Source: Methylogaea oryzae (GTDB lineage: Bacteria; Pseudomonadota; Gammaproteobacteria; Methylococcales; Methylococcaceae). From it: 64,000 bases of DNA. The position numbers and the translations under genes are program-made. The notes under the pieces were generated by a model. That model saw only the letters and a program-made list of their open reading frames with translations, was not told where the DNA came from and ran no database searches. The first letter of the stretch is position 1, and each line of letters opens with the position of its first letter. This document shows positions 55,497 through 63,518 of this stretch, piece after piece. The stretch lies in NCBI RefSeq assembly GCF_019669985.1, contig NZ_AP019782.1, forward strand, positions 798,501 to 862,500, given 5' to 3'.

Positions 55497-56020
55497 GGCA
55501 TGTCCTCCGTTTCGGCCGCGGCGGGTTGCTTTGGGGTGTGCAGGCCGCTCCACAAGTCGCGCAGTCCCCAAACGAACACGCCGACTCCCATGAGGCTGAG
55601 CAGCCAGGATTGCCAGCCGAAGTCTGCCCCCGCCAAGGCCGTGGGTTGAGCGCGCCACACCAGCCAATGGGGAAACAGCAGCGCCAGATAAGCGCCGCCG
55701 TTGATGCTCAGGATCAAATGAGTGACCCGCTCCGACGGACGCAAGCGGCGGCTCCGGTCTTCCTCGACGAAATCCCAGGCGGTGAGCGCGACTTCCAGCG
55801 CGATAACGGCGGCCAGTAGCCAAGCGTACCAGCCGTGCCAGGCACACCAGGCCAAGCCGAGGAAAACCACCGCGTAAAACAGTTCACGTGCACCGTGGAT
55901 TTTTTGCTCCAGCTTGGCATTGGCCCGTGTGGGCAGTCGCTCCTGCCACTCGTGATGCCAGAACACGTCGAAGGCGCCCAGCAGCCCTTGGACGATCAGT
56001 AAGTCGATGACCCATTGCAT
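55484..56020 (-). CDS. Polytopic membrane protein of unknown function
   Basis: This is a 178-residue protein with about four hydrophobic segments and a polar loop in the middle (EEDRSRRLRPSERVTH). The N-terminus MQWVIDLLIVQGLLGAFDVFWHHEW carries conserved-looking His residues. I do not recognise the family. It is the first gene of the four-gene operon (membrane protein, SDR-DoxX, DUF2269, DUF4166), with a probable operator 41-60 bases upstream. Confidence 0.7.
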   Translation of the reverse strand: MQWVIDLLIVQGLLGAFDVFWHHEWQERLPTRANAKLEQKIHGARELFYAVVFLGLAWCAWHGWYAWLLAAVIALEVALTAWDFVEEDRSRRLRPSERVTHLILSINGGAYLALLFPHWLVWRAQPTALAGADFGWQSWLLSLMGVGVFVWGLRDLWSGLHTPKQPAAAETEDMPCAY

Positions 56021-56060
56021 GGCGGTTACTACTCGGTTTGTTGTTTACAAAACTGCGGAT

Positions 56061-56080
56061 ATTTCTGTAGCAAGAGAAAT
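56061..56080. promoter_or_regulatory. Candidate operator ATTTCT-N8-AGAAAT upstream of the membrane/redox operon
   Basis: A perfect 6+6 inverted repeat with an eight-base spacer lies 41 to 60 bases before the start of the operon at 56020. The same sequence with the same spacer occurs before the GbsR-like gene (56764-56783). Two identical sites flanking one regulator suggest it is that regulator's operator. Confidence 0.6.
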
Positions 56081-56216
56081 CATCGGGCAAAAAATTCCCT
56101 CCTATAGGATGCGGTGAGCCGGCGAGTCGCATCAAAGCCGCCGCGTCCTCGCGGAAATACTCGGGCTGCTTGAATCGCGAACGGTGCGGTTGGCCGACTC
56201 ACCACACCCTACCTTC

Positions 56217-56747
56217 TCAGCGCCCCGGTTTCAGCAACTGCTCCACCTTGGCACCGAGCTCGAGGATCTTGATCAACGCCGGCTGCGGCAAGCGCCGCAT
56301 TTGGCCGTACCAGTTGAGCAGCCGCTCCAGGAATTGCGCCACGGCTTCGATGCGGCGCTTGGTTTCGGCGCCGGTGTCCTGGTCCGCCTCGCACTCCAGG
56401 CAGCAGTCCCGCAGCACGGTCAGGGTGGGATCCAACTCGCGCCGCTTGCGGTTCTCTGCGATGGCGAAAAAAGTGTCCCACAAATCTGCCAACGCCTCGA
56501 AATGATCGCGCCGATCCCCCTTAACGTGCAGCAGTTTCACCAAGCCCCAGCTTTGCAGTTCCTTCAGGCTGGTGCTGACGTTGGAACGCGCCACGCCCAG
56601 GGTTTCGGCGATTTCCTCCGCCGTCATGGGCCGCGCGGCCAGGTACAGCAGGCTGTGGATTTGCGCCACGGTGCGGTTGACGCCCCAGCGGGTACCCATT
56701 TCGCCCCAGTGGAGGATGTATTTTTCCATGACCGGCGTTAACTTCAT
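56217..56747 (-). CDS. GbsR/MarR-family transcriptional regulator
   Basis: This is a 176-residue DNA-binding protein. It has a winged helix-turn-helix at about 30-95 (QIHSLLYLAARPMTAEEIAETL, GVARSNVSTSLKELQSWG), a typical 'VKGDRRDHFEA' wing, and a C-terminal helical half for dimerisation. It resembles GbsR-type repressors, which often sense choline or other small ligands; the ligand here is unknown. I chose the ATG at 56747, because the longer reading would place the operator inside the coding region. It probably represses itself and the four-gene operon downstream. Confidence 0.88.
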   Translation of the reverse strand: MKLTPVMEKYILHWGEMGTRWGVNRTVAQIHSLLYLAARPMTAEEIAETLGVARSNVSTSLKELQSWGLVKLLHVKGDRRDHFEALADLWDTFFAIAENRKRRELDPTLTVLRDCCLECEADQDTGAETKRRIEAVAQFLERLLNWYGQMRRLPQPALIKILELGAKVEQLLKPGR

Positions 56748-56756
56748 GATGTTGTA

Positions 56757-56790
56757 TTCCGTAATTTCTGTTGATGAAGAAATAGCGGAA
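56757..56790. promoter_or_regulatory. Candidate autoregulatory operator upstream of the GbsR-like gene
   Basis: The inverted repeat TTCCGTAATTTCT, eight bases, AGAAATAGCGGAA has 11 of 13 paired positions. Its core ATTTCT-N8-AGAAAT (56764-56783) is identical to the site at 56061-56080. It ends ten bases before the chosen start codon, a position where repressor binding would block transcription. Confidence 0.6.
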
Positions 56791-56959
56791 GTCTCGGAAA
56801 GTGTCAAGCCGCATCGCCAAAAGCGTGCAACCGCCGGGGTGTGGATCAGATCATTGAATGGTTATGATAAGTCTTGCCTTATGAATCTGGCCGGACGCCG
56901 TCGCTTCGCACCAGCAATGCGCGCGATTTGTGACGATGTGGGGCAACGCTTGGCTCCCG

Positions 56960-56990
56960 CGCCCAGGGGATGCGCTGGGCGTTTTCTATT
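56960..56990 (+). terminator. Rho-independent-like terminator without an assigned gene
   Basis: CGCCCAG and CTGGGCG form a hairpin with an eight-base loop followed by TTTTCTATT. It sits in the 396-base region 56748-57143 between the regulator and the chemoreceptor. No convincing protein gene precedes it on this strand, so it may end a short RNA transcript. Apart from this and the operator, the region shows nothing I recognise. Confidence 0.5.
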
Positions 56991-57143
56991 AAATGCATTT
57001 AAAACAATGGCATAGCGCCGTTTGGTGGCGATGCGCCGCAGCGTCGGCAATCCTAAAGTTAAATTGGAACAGTTGCTGCTATACCGCATTCGTGGCGATC
57101 GCCGCCCCCTCTCTTTCTGTTGCTAAAAGGTAAGGAGCCATTG

Positions 57144-59303
57144 ATGCTGAAAAGCGGTTTAATGCAGTTGTCCGACGCCGAACGCCGTTGGCTGCCCTGG
57201 TTCGGCAAAACCGGCAAATTCGCCATGGCTTGGGCCTGTTACATCAACCGCCGCCGTTATCCGGTGCTGGAGCAGACTTTCGAAGGCATCGCCGCCACCC
57301 GGGTGAAAATCCTGACCGGCTGGGCCGGGCAGCAATGGGCTTTTCTGGCCGGCTTGGCGGAGGAGCTGGCGCGGGACTTTCCCCGCATCGACGCCACCGC
57401 GCTGCAAAACAAGCGGGCCTTGGCCAGGGATTTTTCCGAATTGTTCGTGGTCGGCAGCGACGGCCGGGTGATCGCGTCCACCCACGCCGCCCGCAAAGGA
57501 GCGGCCTGCGTGTCGCCGCAAGCCCTGGCATTCGGCCTTAAACAGCGCTTCCTGCACGGGCCATATACCGATTCCGTCACCTTGCAGATCGGGCCTTCCA
57601 CCTCCCGCTTCCACGATCAGGTGACGCTGATGTTCTACCTGCCGTTGCAGCGCGGCGGCGAAACCGTCGGCTGCCTGTGCGGTCGGGTGCCCAACGACGT
57701 CCTCGGCGACTTGATCCAGCGCGAGGCGGGACACGTGTTTATCGAGTCGGGGGACAACTATTTGTTCATGGTGGACTCCGTGTTCGATCCCGCCATCCAA
57801 CCGGGCATCGCCTTGTCCCGTTCCCGCTTCGAGGACACTACCTTCAGCCTGGGCGACAACCTCAAGCAAGGCGTGCGCACCGACTGGGGCGTGGTGAAGG
57901 TGAAACACCACACGGAGTTGGAGCTGATGTTCACCGACCCCGCCACCGGACGGCTGCACCCCGGCGTGCGGGAAACCATCCGCCACGGCAGCAACCTATT
58001 CGTTACCTATCCCGGCTATTCCGACTACCGCCATATCCCGGTGATCGGCAAGGGCGTGACGTTCAGCATGCCCGGCTCCCTGGATACCTGGGGCATGATG
58101 TGCGAGGGCGACCTAGAGGAGGCCTACCGCTTCCGTTCGGTGAACTACCGCATGATGAGCTTTTACCTGTGGCTGGCGTTGTCCATCTGGGCGATCGGCG
58201 TGGCCGGCGAACGGTTGCTGGCGCTGCCCGGCGAGGCGCTGGATCTGCTCAACCTGGGGCTGCTGCTGGCCGGCGGCGCGGTGTTCTACCGCCGCGGGCT
58301 GAATCCCATGACCCAGCGCTTGCGCATCATGGCGCGGGTCATCCGTTCCCTGGCTGAAGGCGGCGGCAACCTGGCGCAACGCTTCGAACGCACCGAAGCC
58401 GCGGTGGACGAGCCTTCCGTGATGGCGCAGTGGGTCAACAGCTTCATCGACAACCTGGACGGCACGGTGAGCCGGGTCATCCTGGCGGCGGAGGAAATGC
58501 AGGACAACCACGCCGACATGCTGGGGCGCAATCAGGAAGCCAGCCTGGCCACCGGCCAGGTGCTGGACGCGGTGCAGGACATCCTGGAGTCGTTGACCAA
58601 GCAGATGGCCGACATCGACAGCGCCACCCAAACCACGGCGGAAATCCGCGCCGCCATGCACCAGGCGGTGGACAGCGCCCGTCAGCAGTTCAGCCTGGTG
58701 CAGGAGCGCACCCAGGATATCCGCGTCTCCATCGACGCCTCGTCCCAGACCATCCGCCGCCTGGGCGAGAGCACCGACCAGATCGGCAAGATCGTCAACG
58801 TCATCAACGGCATCGCCGAGCAGACCAACCTGCTGGCCCTCAACGCCGCCATCGAAGCGGCCCGCGCCGGCGAAGCGGGACGCGGTTTTTCCGTGGTGGC
58901 GGACGAAGTGCGCAAACTGGCCGAACGCACCGCCGAGGCGACCAAGGAAATCAGTCAAATGATCGCCACCGTGCAAGGCCAGGCGCGGGAAGCGGTAACC
59001 ATCATGGAAACCGGCGCGGTGGGCATGGAGGAAGGCCTGCGCCTGGCGGAAGAGGCGGCGTCTGACAACAGCGGCATGCAGGAAATCCTCGAACGCATGT
59101 TCGTGCTGATCCAGGAAATCGCCCAAAGCGCCTACAGCTACGGCGACCGGGTGCGAGGCGTGGCCGACGTGACCGAATCCATGCGCAGCGCCCTGGACGA
59201 GCTGAACTTCAGCGTGGCCCAGGCGCGGCAGACCTCGGAAAAACTGCGGCGCTTGGCAGGGCAGTTCCAGGTGACGCAGATGCAGGGCAATCCGGCTTTC
59301 TGA
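57144..59303 (+). CDS. Methyl-accepting chemotaxis protein
   Basis: This is a 719-residue chemoreceptor. The first 330 residues form a sensory region with no obvious N-terminal membrane helix. Two hydrophobic segments follow (about 335-355 and 363-383), then a HAMP-like stretch and a long signalling domain. The highly conserved hairpin tip reads [22 protein letters not shown], followed by [20 protein letters not shown]. It would signal through CheW/CheA encoded elsewhere. I chose the ATG at 57144 because AAGGAG lies six bases upstream. The stimulus is unknown. No che gene is adjacent. Confidence 0.93.
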   Translation: MLKSGLMQLSDAERRWLPWFGKTGKFAMAWACYINRRRYPVLEQTFEGIAATRVKILTGWAGQQWAFLAGLAEELARDFPRIDATALQNKRALARDFSELFVVGSDGRVIASTHAARKGAACVSPQALAFGLKQRFLHGPYTDSVTLQIGPSTSRFHDQVTLMFYLPLQRGGETVGCLCGRVPNDVLGDLIQREAGHVFIESGDNYLFMVDSVFDPAIQPGIALSRSRFEDTTFSLGDNLKQGVRTDWGVVKVKHHTELELMFTDPATGRLHPGVRETIRHGSNLFVTYPGYSDYRHIPVIGKGVTFSMPGSLDTWGMMCEGDLEEAYRFRSVNYRMMSFYLWLALSIWAIGVAGERLLALPGEALDLLNLGLLLAGGAVFYRRGLNPMTQRLRIMARVIRSLAEGGGNLAQRFERTEAAVDEPSVMAQWVNSFIDNLDGTVSRVILAAEEMQDNHADMLGRNQEASLATGQVLDAVQDILESLTKQMADIDSATQTTAEIRAAMHQAVDSARQQFSLVQERTQDIRVSIDASSQTIRRLGESTDQIGKIVNVINGIAEQTNLLALNAAIEAARAGEAGRGFSVVADEVRKLAERTAEATKEISQMIATVQGQAREAVTIMETGAVGMEEGLRLAEEAASDNSGMQEILERMFVLIQEIAQSAYSYGDRVRGVADVTESMRSALDELNFSVAQARQTSEKLRRLAGQFQVTQMQGNPAF

Positions 59304-59357
59304 CGGGGAACGGCAGCCGTCCGGTTGGGGCATTGGTTCCACGGCCGGCGGTGCCGT

Positions 59358-59440
59358 AGCCAGGTAGGGTGGGCGAGCGCTAGCTTGCCCACCGTTTGCC
59401 AAGTGTGCACTATCGCGCTGCGGTGGGCAGCCTACCTCTC
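59358..59440. repeat. REP-type repeat, copy 1
   Basis: About 83 bases beginning AGCCAGGTAGGGTGGGCGAG contain GGTGGGC/GCCCACC palindromic motifs. A near-identical copy in the same orientation is at 60728-60826, which has 16 extra bases near its end. The two flank the integron relic as direct repeats. Confidence 0.8.
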
Positions 59441-59859
59441 TACGCTGCCGAACAGCTCCTTGTTCGAAGCCGACAAGCGAACGAATCCGGCATTCCTTTG
59501 TCCGCAGCGGCCTTTGCCGATTGCCGAGGCTTCCGCATCACCGTGGGATGTTCGGGCTCCAGCGTCCGCGCCGAACTCAGCCAGTAGTCCCAATCGAACC
59601 GCGGGCACCATTCCGGTTTAACGATGCCAAACAGATTTCGTATAGCAACGATTACCTGGCGGTGCCGCCAGGCCGCCAAATCCCCCTGTTTCTCCGGCGC
59701 TTCCAGGTAGCCGAATACCGTCTCCGCTGTTTGATCGGCCAAGCGCAACCCCGAAAAGGCGTCGATGTACCGCTCCGCCCAAACCACATGCCAGCGGTCC
59801 GATGGCCGCCTAATGCCCTGATCGTTCCAAACTTTTATATAGCGATTCCAAAACCGCGG
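59440..59859 (-). pseudogene. Truncated integron-type tyrosine recombinase (intI fragment)
   Basis: The open frame reads PRFWNRYIKVWNDQGIRRPS at its upstream end, then WHVVWAERYIDAFSGLRLAD, WRHRQVIVAIRNLFGIV and FDWDYWLSSARTLEPEHPT. This matches the N-terminal extension and SAM-like region that I recall from long environmental integron integrases. A TAG stop (59862-59860) removes the start, and the frame runs into REP copy 1, so the catalytic C-terminal domain (R...HxxR...Y) is missing. It is oriented away from the cassette, as intI is in integrons. The family match is from memory, but the attI/attC context supports it. Confidence 0.6.
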
Positions 59860-59939
59860 CTACATGCTCCATGTTTGCCCCTTTACTCATGTCCAGCTTC
59901 CAGCTACTGTCCTTATGAACGCACACGCCTATGCCACGG

Positions 59940-60007
59940 CAAAACGCCGGCCCAATGTACCGGGCCGGTGTCGTGCTATACGGATTCCGTTTAATCAACT
60001 GTTAGGT
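59940..60007 (+). other. Putative attI with core site GTTAGGT
   Basis: The seven bases at 60001-60007 fit the GTTRRRY core cut by integron integrases, and they lie at the junction between the integrase fragment and the first cassette. The left end of attI is not defined by anything I can see; the interval is approximate. Confidence 0.45.
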
Positions 60008-60029
60008 TCTCAGGGGGGTAACTAACATC

Positions 60030-60626
60030 ATGAATAAAAATGGGAAAGATGACTTCGGCTGTAGCGACTATGACGACTACAAGATGGCATGGTGCGAGAG
60101 CGAAAGGTTGAGACAGGAGAATTCCATTAATGGATGGATATATATCGGTCTTGATACTCGCTTTAACAACATGGCCAAAATTGGACTCACGACAGGACGG
60201 CTAGGCACAAGAGCAAGCGGAAGTCAAAACCCTTTTTATGTTTTGCTTTGTGCCTTCAAAATTAAAGAAGGAGTAACACCTGAAAAAGTAGCTGAAATTG
60301 AAGGTGCCGTTATTAATTTATTGAGTCAACGCTACGAACGCATACCTCATAAAACCTCCGGCCGGCTTTCGGAGTGGTTTTATGCTAATCCCCTTGGCAT
60401 GAGGGAACTTGTACATGAATTTCTCTATGATGAATATAGCTGGGATATGTATAGCTATCACTGCTCTGAGAGAGGTGTGGGTGTCATATATTCATGGGAG
60501 AACGAGCAATTTTTGCATGGTACTTCCCGCAGCCCATATCAAGCAAGTGATTTAAGTTCTCCTCCTGTTGATCCAGCCTGTTATATGCCTGGAGGGTGTG
60601 GTGCAGATTGCGATTGCTGGGATTAA
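60030..60626 (+). CDS. Cassette-encoded GIY-YIG/T5orf172-like protein
   Basis: This is a 198-residue protein encoded by DNA clearly richer in A+T than its neighbours. Residues 36-75 (GWIYIGLDTRFNNMAKIGLT, then GRLGTRASGSQNPFY) match the GIY-YIG-like T5orf172/MUG113 pattern, and the Glu in VAEIEGAVINLL would fit the conserved metal-site Glu. The C-terminus is Cys/Pro/Gly-rich (CYMPGGCGADCDCWD). It may be a nuclease or a nuclease-fold DNA-binding protein; activity is uncertain. It stands alone in an integron cassette and is oriented like cassette genes. Confidence 0.7.
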   Translation: MNKNGKDDFGCSDYDDYKMAWCESERLRQENSINGWIYIGLDTRFNNMAKIGLTTGRLGTRASGSQNPFYVLLCAFKIKEGVTPEKVAEIEGAVINLLSQRYERIPHKTSGRLSEWFYANPLGMRELVHEFLYDEYSWDMYSYHCSERGVGVIYSWENEQFLHGTSRSPYQASDLSSPPVDPACYMPGGCGADCDCWD

Positions 60627-60649
60627 CATGGCTTATGAAAAAATTCACA

Positions 60650-60711
60650 ACCTAACATACGCATCCAGCGGACGCGCCAAAGACGCGCGCCGCTGATGCT
60701 TGGCGTTAGGG
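60650..60711 (+). other. Integron attC recombination site
   Basis: The site starts with R'' ACCTAAC (60650-60656) and ends with R' GTTAGGG (60705-60711). Between them lies an imperfect palindrome: GCATC pairs with GATGC and AGCGG with CCGCT, with an unpaired C at 60666 and a short central loop AAAG. The length of 62 bases, flanking cores and an extrahelical base are typical of attC sites. Confidence 0.7.
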
Positions 60712-60727
60712 CTTACGGATGCATACC

Positions 60728-60826
60728 AGCCAAGTAGGGTGGGCGAGCGTTAGCTTGCCCACCATTCGCCAAGTGTGCACTATAGCGCTGCGGTGGGCAG
60801 CCTATCGGCCGCCCACCCTACCTCTC
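60728..60826. repeat. REP-type repeat, copy 2
   Basis: This is a near-copy of 59358-59440 beginning AGCCAAGTAGGGTGGGCGAG. It carries an additional CGGCCGCCCACCCTAC segment that makes a second palindrome with the GTAGGGTGGGCG at its start. It lies directly before the REP-associated transposase gene. Confidence 0.8.
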
Positions 60827-60859
60827 GCCGCGCTCGCATCCACGTCAAGGAACGACAGC

Positions 60860-61408
60860 ATGCCTGACTATCTGCGATCCCGCCGAGCCGGCGGCTTGTT
60901 TTTCTTCACGGTGGTCACGCATCGCCGCCGCCCCATTCTGACCCTGCCGGAGAGCCGCGCTTCGTTGCGCTTGGCGATCCAAACGGCGCGGCGTGCTGCG
61001 CCGTTCGACATCGAAGCGTGGGTGTTGCTGCCGGACCATTTGCATTGCCTCTGGTCCCTGCCGGAAGGTGATGGGGATTATCCGCGCCGCTGGAACGTCA
61101 TCAAGGCTACGTTTTCGCGCCTGATGAAACATCGGCTGCACGATCCGGACGCGTTGCGCGCATCGCGGAGGCGGCATCGGGAGCTTGCTATTTGGCAACG
61201 CCGTTATTGGGAACACCAAATCCGCGATGAGGAAGATCTGCGCCGGCATGTGGATTACATCCATTTCAACCCGGCCAAACACGGGCTGGTATCACAGGTC
61301 GCGGATTGGCCGCATTCCACGTTTCACCGGTTTGTGGCCGAAGGGATTTATCCCGCGAATTGGGGCGGAGCCGTGGAATGTGCGGAAAACGGCGTGTTCG
61401 GTGAATAG
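60860..61408 (+). CDS. REP-associated tyrosine transposase (RAYT)
   Basis: This is a 182-residue single-strand-DNA transposase of the Y1/IS200-like superfamily. The HUH-type motif is LLPDHLHCLW and the catalytic Tyr is in HVDYIHFNPAKHGLV. Family members act on the REP palindromes that flank their own gene, and REP copies lie on both sides here (60728-60826 and 61418-61449). The start at 60860 follows AAGGA. All motifs are intact, so it may be active. Confidence 0.9.
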   Translation: MPDYLRSRRAGGLFFFTVVTHRRRPILTLPESRASLRLAIQTARRAAPFDIEAWVLLPDHLHCLWSLPEGDGDYPRRWNVIKATFSRLMKHRLHDPDALRASRRRHRELAIWQRRYWEHQIRDEEDLRRHVDYIHFNPAKHGLVSQVADWPHSTFHRFVAEGIYPANWGGAVECAENGVFGE

Positions 61409-61417
61409 GGAAGGAAT

Positions 61418-61449
61418 GGTGGGCAACCTACCGGTCGCCCACCCTACGG
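61418..61449. repeat. REP-type repeat, 3' of the RAYT gene
   Basis: GGTGGGCAACCTACCGGTCG and the following CCCACCCTACGG contain the same GGTGGGC/GCCCACC hairpin halves as the two longer copies upstream. It lies ten bases past the transposase stop. Confidence 0.7.
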
Positions 61450-61521
61450 TTCTCGGCGAACCCGTCGAGCATACCCGGTTTTGTCAAAGGTGCGCCATGC
61501 GCACCCTACGGCAATTTTGGG

Positions 61522-62082
61522 TTACAACATCCCCAATTCCAGCTTGGCCGCTTCGGACATCATGTCCCGCGACCAGGGCGGGTCGAACACCACTTCCACG
61601 TTCACTTGGCGGATGCCGGGCAGTTGGCGGATGGCGCGCTCGGCGTCGAATTGCAGCACCGGGCCCATGCCGCAGCCGGGGGCGGTGAGGGTCATGACCA
61701 CGTGCACGTCGTTGCGGCCGTCGCCGTCGTCCACCGGCGTGACTTCGCAGCGGTAGACCAGGCCCAGTTCGACGATGTTCACCGGGATTTCCGGGTCGTA
61801 GATGGTCTTGAGCACTTCCCAGACGTTTTTCTCCACGCTGGCGGCGTCGGTGTCGTCGCTGAGGTTGTCCAGCGTTTCCGGTTCCTTGCCCAGGGCGTCG
61901 GCGTCGCCGGCGGCGATGCGCGCCATGCGGCCGCTGCCGGAGGCGATGACGGTGTAGCTGCCGCCGAGGGCCTGGTACATCTGCACCACCTCGCCTTGGG
62001 GCAGGGTGCCGGATGTGCCGTCCGGCACGTAGATGACGTCGACGTCCCGTTGCAGAATGAGGGTTTCACGAGTGCCGTGCAT
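61522..62082 (-). CDS. sufT: Iron-sulfur assembly factor SufT (DUF59/PaaD-like)
   Basis: This is a 186-residue protein. A SufT-specific N-terminal half (residues 1-75) is followed by a DUF59/MIP18-like domain with the motif YDPEIPVNIVELGLVYRCEV and the conserved cysteine in MTLTAPGCGMGP. Such proteins help deliver Fe-S clusters. The start at 62082 (MHGTRET) fits the family. No suf operon is adjacent. It follows yciK by eight bases, so it may belong to the ubiG-mupP-yciK transcript. In a genome with three [NiFe] hydrogenases and NifJ, Fe-S demand is high. Confidence 0.88.
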   Translation of the reverse strand: MHGTRETLILQRDVDVIYVPDGTSGTLPQGEVVQMYQALGGSYTVIASGSGRMARIAAGDADALGKEPETLDNLSDDTDAASVEKNVWEVLKTIYDPEIPVNIVELGLVYRCEVTPVDDGDGRNDVHVVMTLTAPGCGMGPVLQFDAERAIRQLPGIRQVNVEVVFDPPWSRDMMSEAAKLELGML

Positions 62083-62090
62083 GGAGCGGA

Positions 62091-62840
62091 TTACCTGTTT
62101 TGAGTCTTGGAAGCGATGTCGGCAGGGCCGAAGCATCGTGCTGTGAGGGTCCTTCCTTCGGGAGTTAACCAGTGGGCGATGAAGGCGGCGATGGGTTCCG
62201 CTCCCGGCAGTTGCGCCGGGTTCTCGCCGGGGAAGATGCGGCTGCGCAGGGCCGAGCGGAACGGTGCCGGCGCCACGGTGGCGACGCGCAAGCGGCCGCC
62301 GGCGTCCCATTCCTCGGCCAGGGTCTGGGCCATTTGCCTCAAGCCGGCCTTGGCGACGCCGTAGGCGCCCCAATACGCCTTGCTGTGGCTGGCCGGGTCG
62401 TCGACGAACAGGACGCCGGCGTCGTCGCTACGGGCCAGGGCCGGCAGCAGCGCTTGGGTGAGCAGGAACGGCGCGGTCAGGTTGAGGTGCAGCAGCCGCT
62501 GCCAATCCTTGCCTGGCAGGTCGGCCAGCGGCATCAGCGGGCCGGTGTCGGCGGCGCAGTGCACCAAGCCGTGGAGCGCGCCGAATTGCTGTTCCACCGC
62601 CTGGGCCAGGGCTTGCGCCTGGGCTTCGTCCAATTGCGCCAAGTCGCAGGGGAACAGGTGGGGCAGGGTAAAGCCGGCGGCGGCGATGCGGTCGTAAATG
62701 GCTTCCAGCGGCTGCTGGCGGCGGCCGAGCAGGATCAGTTCGGCGCCTTGTGCGGCGCAGGCCAGGGCCACGGCGGAGCCCAGGAAGCCGCCGGCGCCGG
62801 TGACGAGGAGGGTGCGCTTCGGCGCGGGCGTAGACGTCAT
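62091..62840 (-). CDS. yciK: YciK-like short-chain dehydrogenase
   Basis: This is a 249-residue classical SDR with the dinucleotide motif TGAGGFLGSAVALACA and an active-site region in which the usual YxxxK appears as YGVAK (GAYGVAKAGLRQMAQ). The Ser region reads VDDPASHSKAYW. The substrate is unknown. Its overlap with the phosphatase gene and position after ubiG reproduce the ubiG-mupP-yciK order known in Pseudomonas, which supports the name. Confidence 0.85.
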   Translation of the reverse strand: MTSTPAPKRTLLVTGAGGFLGSAVALACAAQGAELILLGRRQQPLEAIYDRIAAAGFTLPHLFPCDLAQLDEAQAQALAQAVEQQFGALHGLVHCAADTGPLMPLADLPGKDWQRLLHLNLTAPFLLTQALLPALARSDDAGVLFVDDPASHSKAYWGAYGVAKAGLRQMAQTLAEEWDAGGRLRVATVAPAPFRSALRSRIFPGENPAQLPGAEPIAAFIAHWLTPEGRTLTARCFGPADIASKTQNR

Positions 62841-63514
62841 GCCGTTGCTCCGTGACGTTCCAGCCAGGCCAAGAGGTCCAGCGGCGAATGCAGCAGGGCG
62901 TCGGCGCCCCAGTCGTTGGGATCGTCGCCTTCCGGCACATAGCCGTAGGCGGCGGCCAGGGTCTTCATGCCGGCGGCGCGGCCGGCCGCGATGTCCCGAT
63001 CGGCGTCGCCCACGTAGACGCAGCATTCCGGCCGGCTGTTGATACGGCGGCAGGCTTCCAGCATGGGCATGGGGTGAGGCTTTTTCTCCGCCACCGTGTC
63101 GCCGCTGACGATGCAGCCGCTGCGCTGGGCCAGTTGCAGGGCTTCCATCAAAGGCTCGGTGAGCCAGGCCGGCTTGTTGGTGACCACGCCCCAGGGACGG
63201 CCGAGGGCTTCCAGCCGCTCCAGCACCTGGGCCATGCCGTCGAACAAGCGAGTGTGTTGGGCGATGTTGTTGCGGTAGAAGTCCAGCATCAGCCGCAGGC
63301 GCTGTTGGAACAGGGTTTCGTCCTGGTCGTTGCCGAAGGCGCGCACCAGCATGGCCGACGCTCCCGCCGAGACCACCGGACGCAGGTATTCCAGCGGCAG
63401 GGCATCGCGGCCTTCTTCCCGCAACACGCGGTTGACGGCCGCCGCCAGGTCGGGCGCCGTGTCCAGCAGGGTGCCGTCCAGGTCGAAGAGTACCGTCGTG
63501 ACGGTGCGCGGCAC
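62837..63514 (-). CDS. mupP: HAD-family phosphatase, MupP/Gph type
   Basis: This is a 225-residue HAD hydrolase with FDLDGTLLDTAPDLA (nucleophile Asp), VVTNKP, and KKPHPMP plus GDADRDI (metal site). The cap segment LRPVVSAGASAMLVRAF and the ubiG-yciK context point to N-acetylmuramic acid 6-phosphate phosphatase (MupP) of the peptidoglycan recycling route, rather than phosphoglycolate phosphatase (Gph). Assignment between the two is inference from context. It overlaps yciK by four bases. Confidence 0.82.
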   Translation of the reverse strand: MPRTVTTVLFDLDGTLLDTAPDLAAAVNRVLREEGRDALPLEYLRPVVSAGASAMLVRAFGNDQDETLFQQRLRLMLDFYRNNIAQHTRLFDGMAQVLERLEALGRPWGVVTNKPAWLTEPLMEALQLAQRSGCIVSGDTVAEKKPHPMPMLEACRRINSRPECCVYVGDADRDIAAGRAAGMKTLAAAYGYVPEGDDPNDWGADALLHSPLDLLAWLERHGATA

Positions 63515-63518
63515 GGGA

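Larger units (their letters stand above)
59440..60711. mobile_element. Decayed integron with one gene cassette
   Basis: The order is a truncated integrase on the minus strand, about 140 bases with an attI-like core ending at GTTAGGT (60001-60007), one AT-rich cassette gene on the plus strand, and an attC site ending at 60711. The cassette unit would be 60002-60705. The R' core carried at the cassette's front (G+TTAGGT) is the exact reverse complement of its R'' box ACCTAAC. That is what integrase-mediated insertion predicts. Confidence 0.65.

Noticed and set aside
57054-57082. Flagellar sigma-28 promoter before the chemoreceptor
   Set aside because: TAAAGTTA resembles the -35 element, but the following -10-like bases match poorly and at the wrong spacing.
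59810-59998. Short minus-strand open frame (62 codons) upstream of the integrase fragment
   Set aside because: It is in a different frame from the recombinase-like sequence, shows no family pattern and overlaps the probable attI; it is more likely non-coding.
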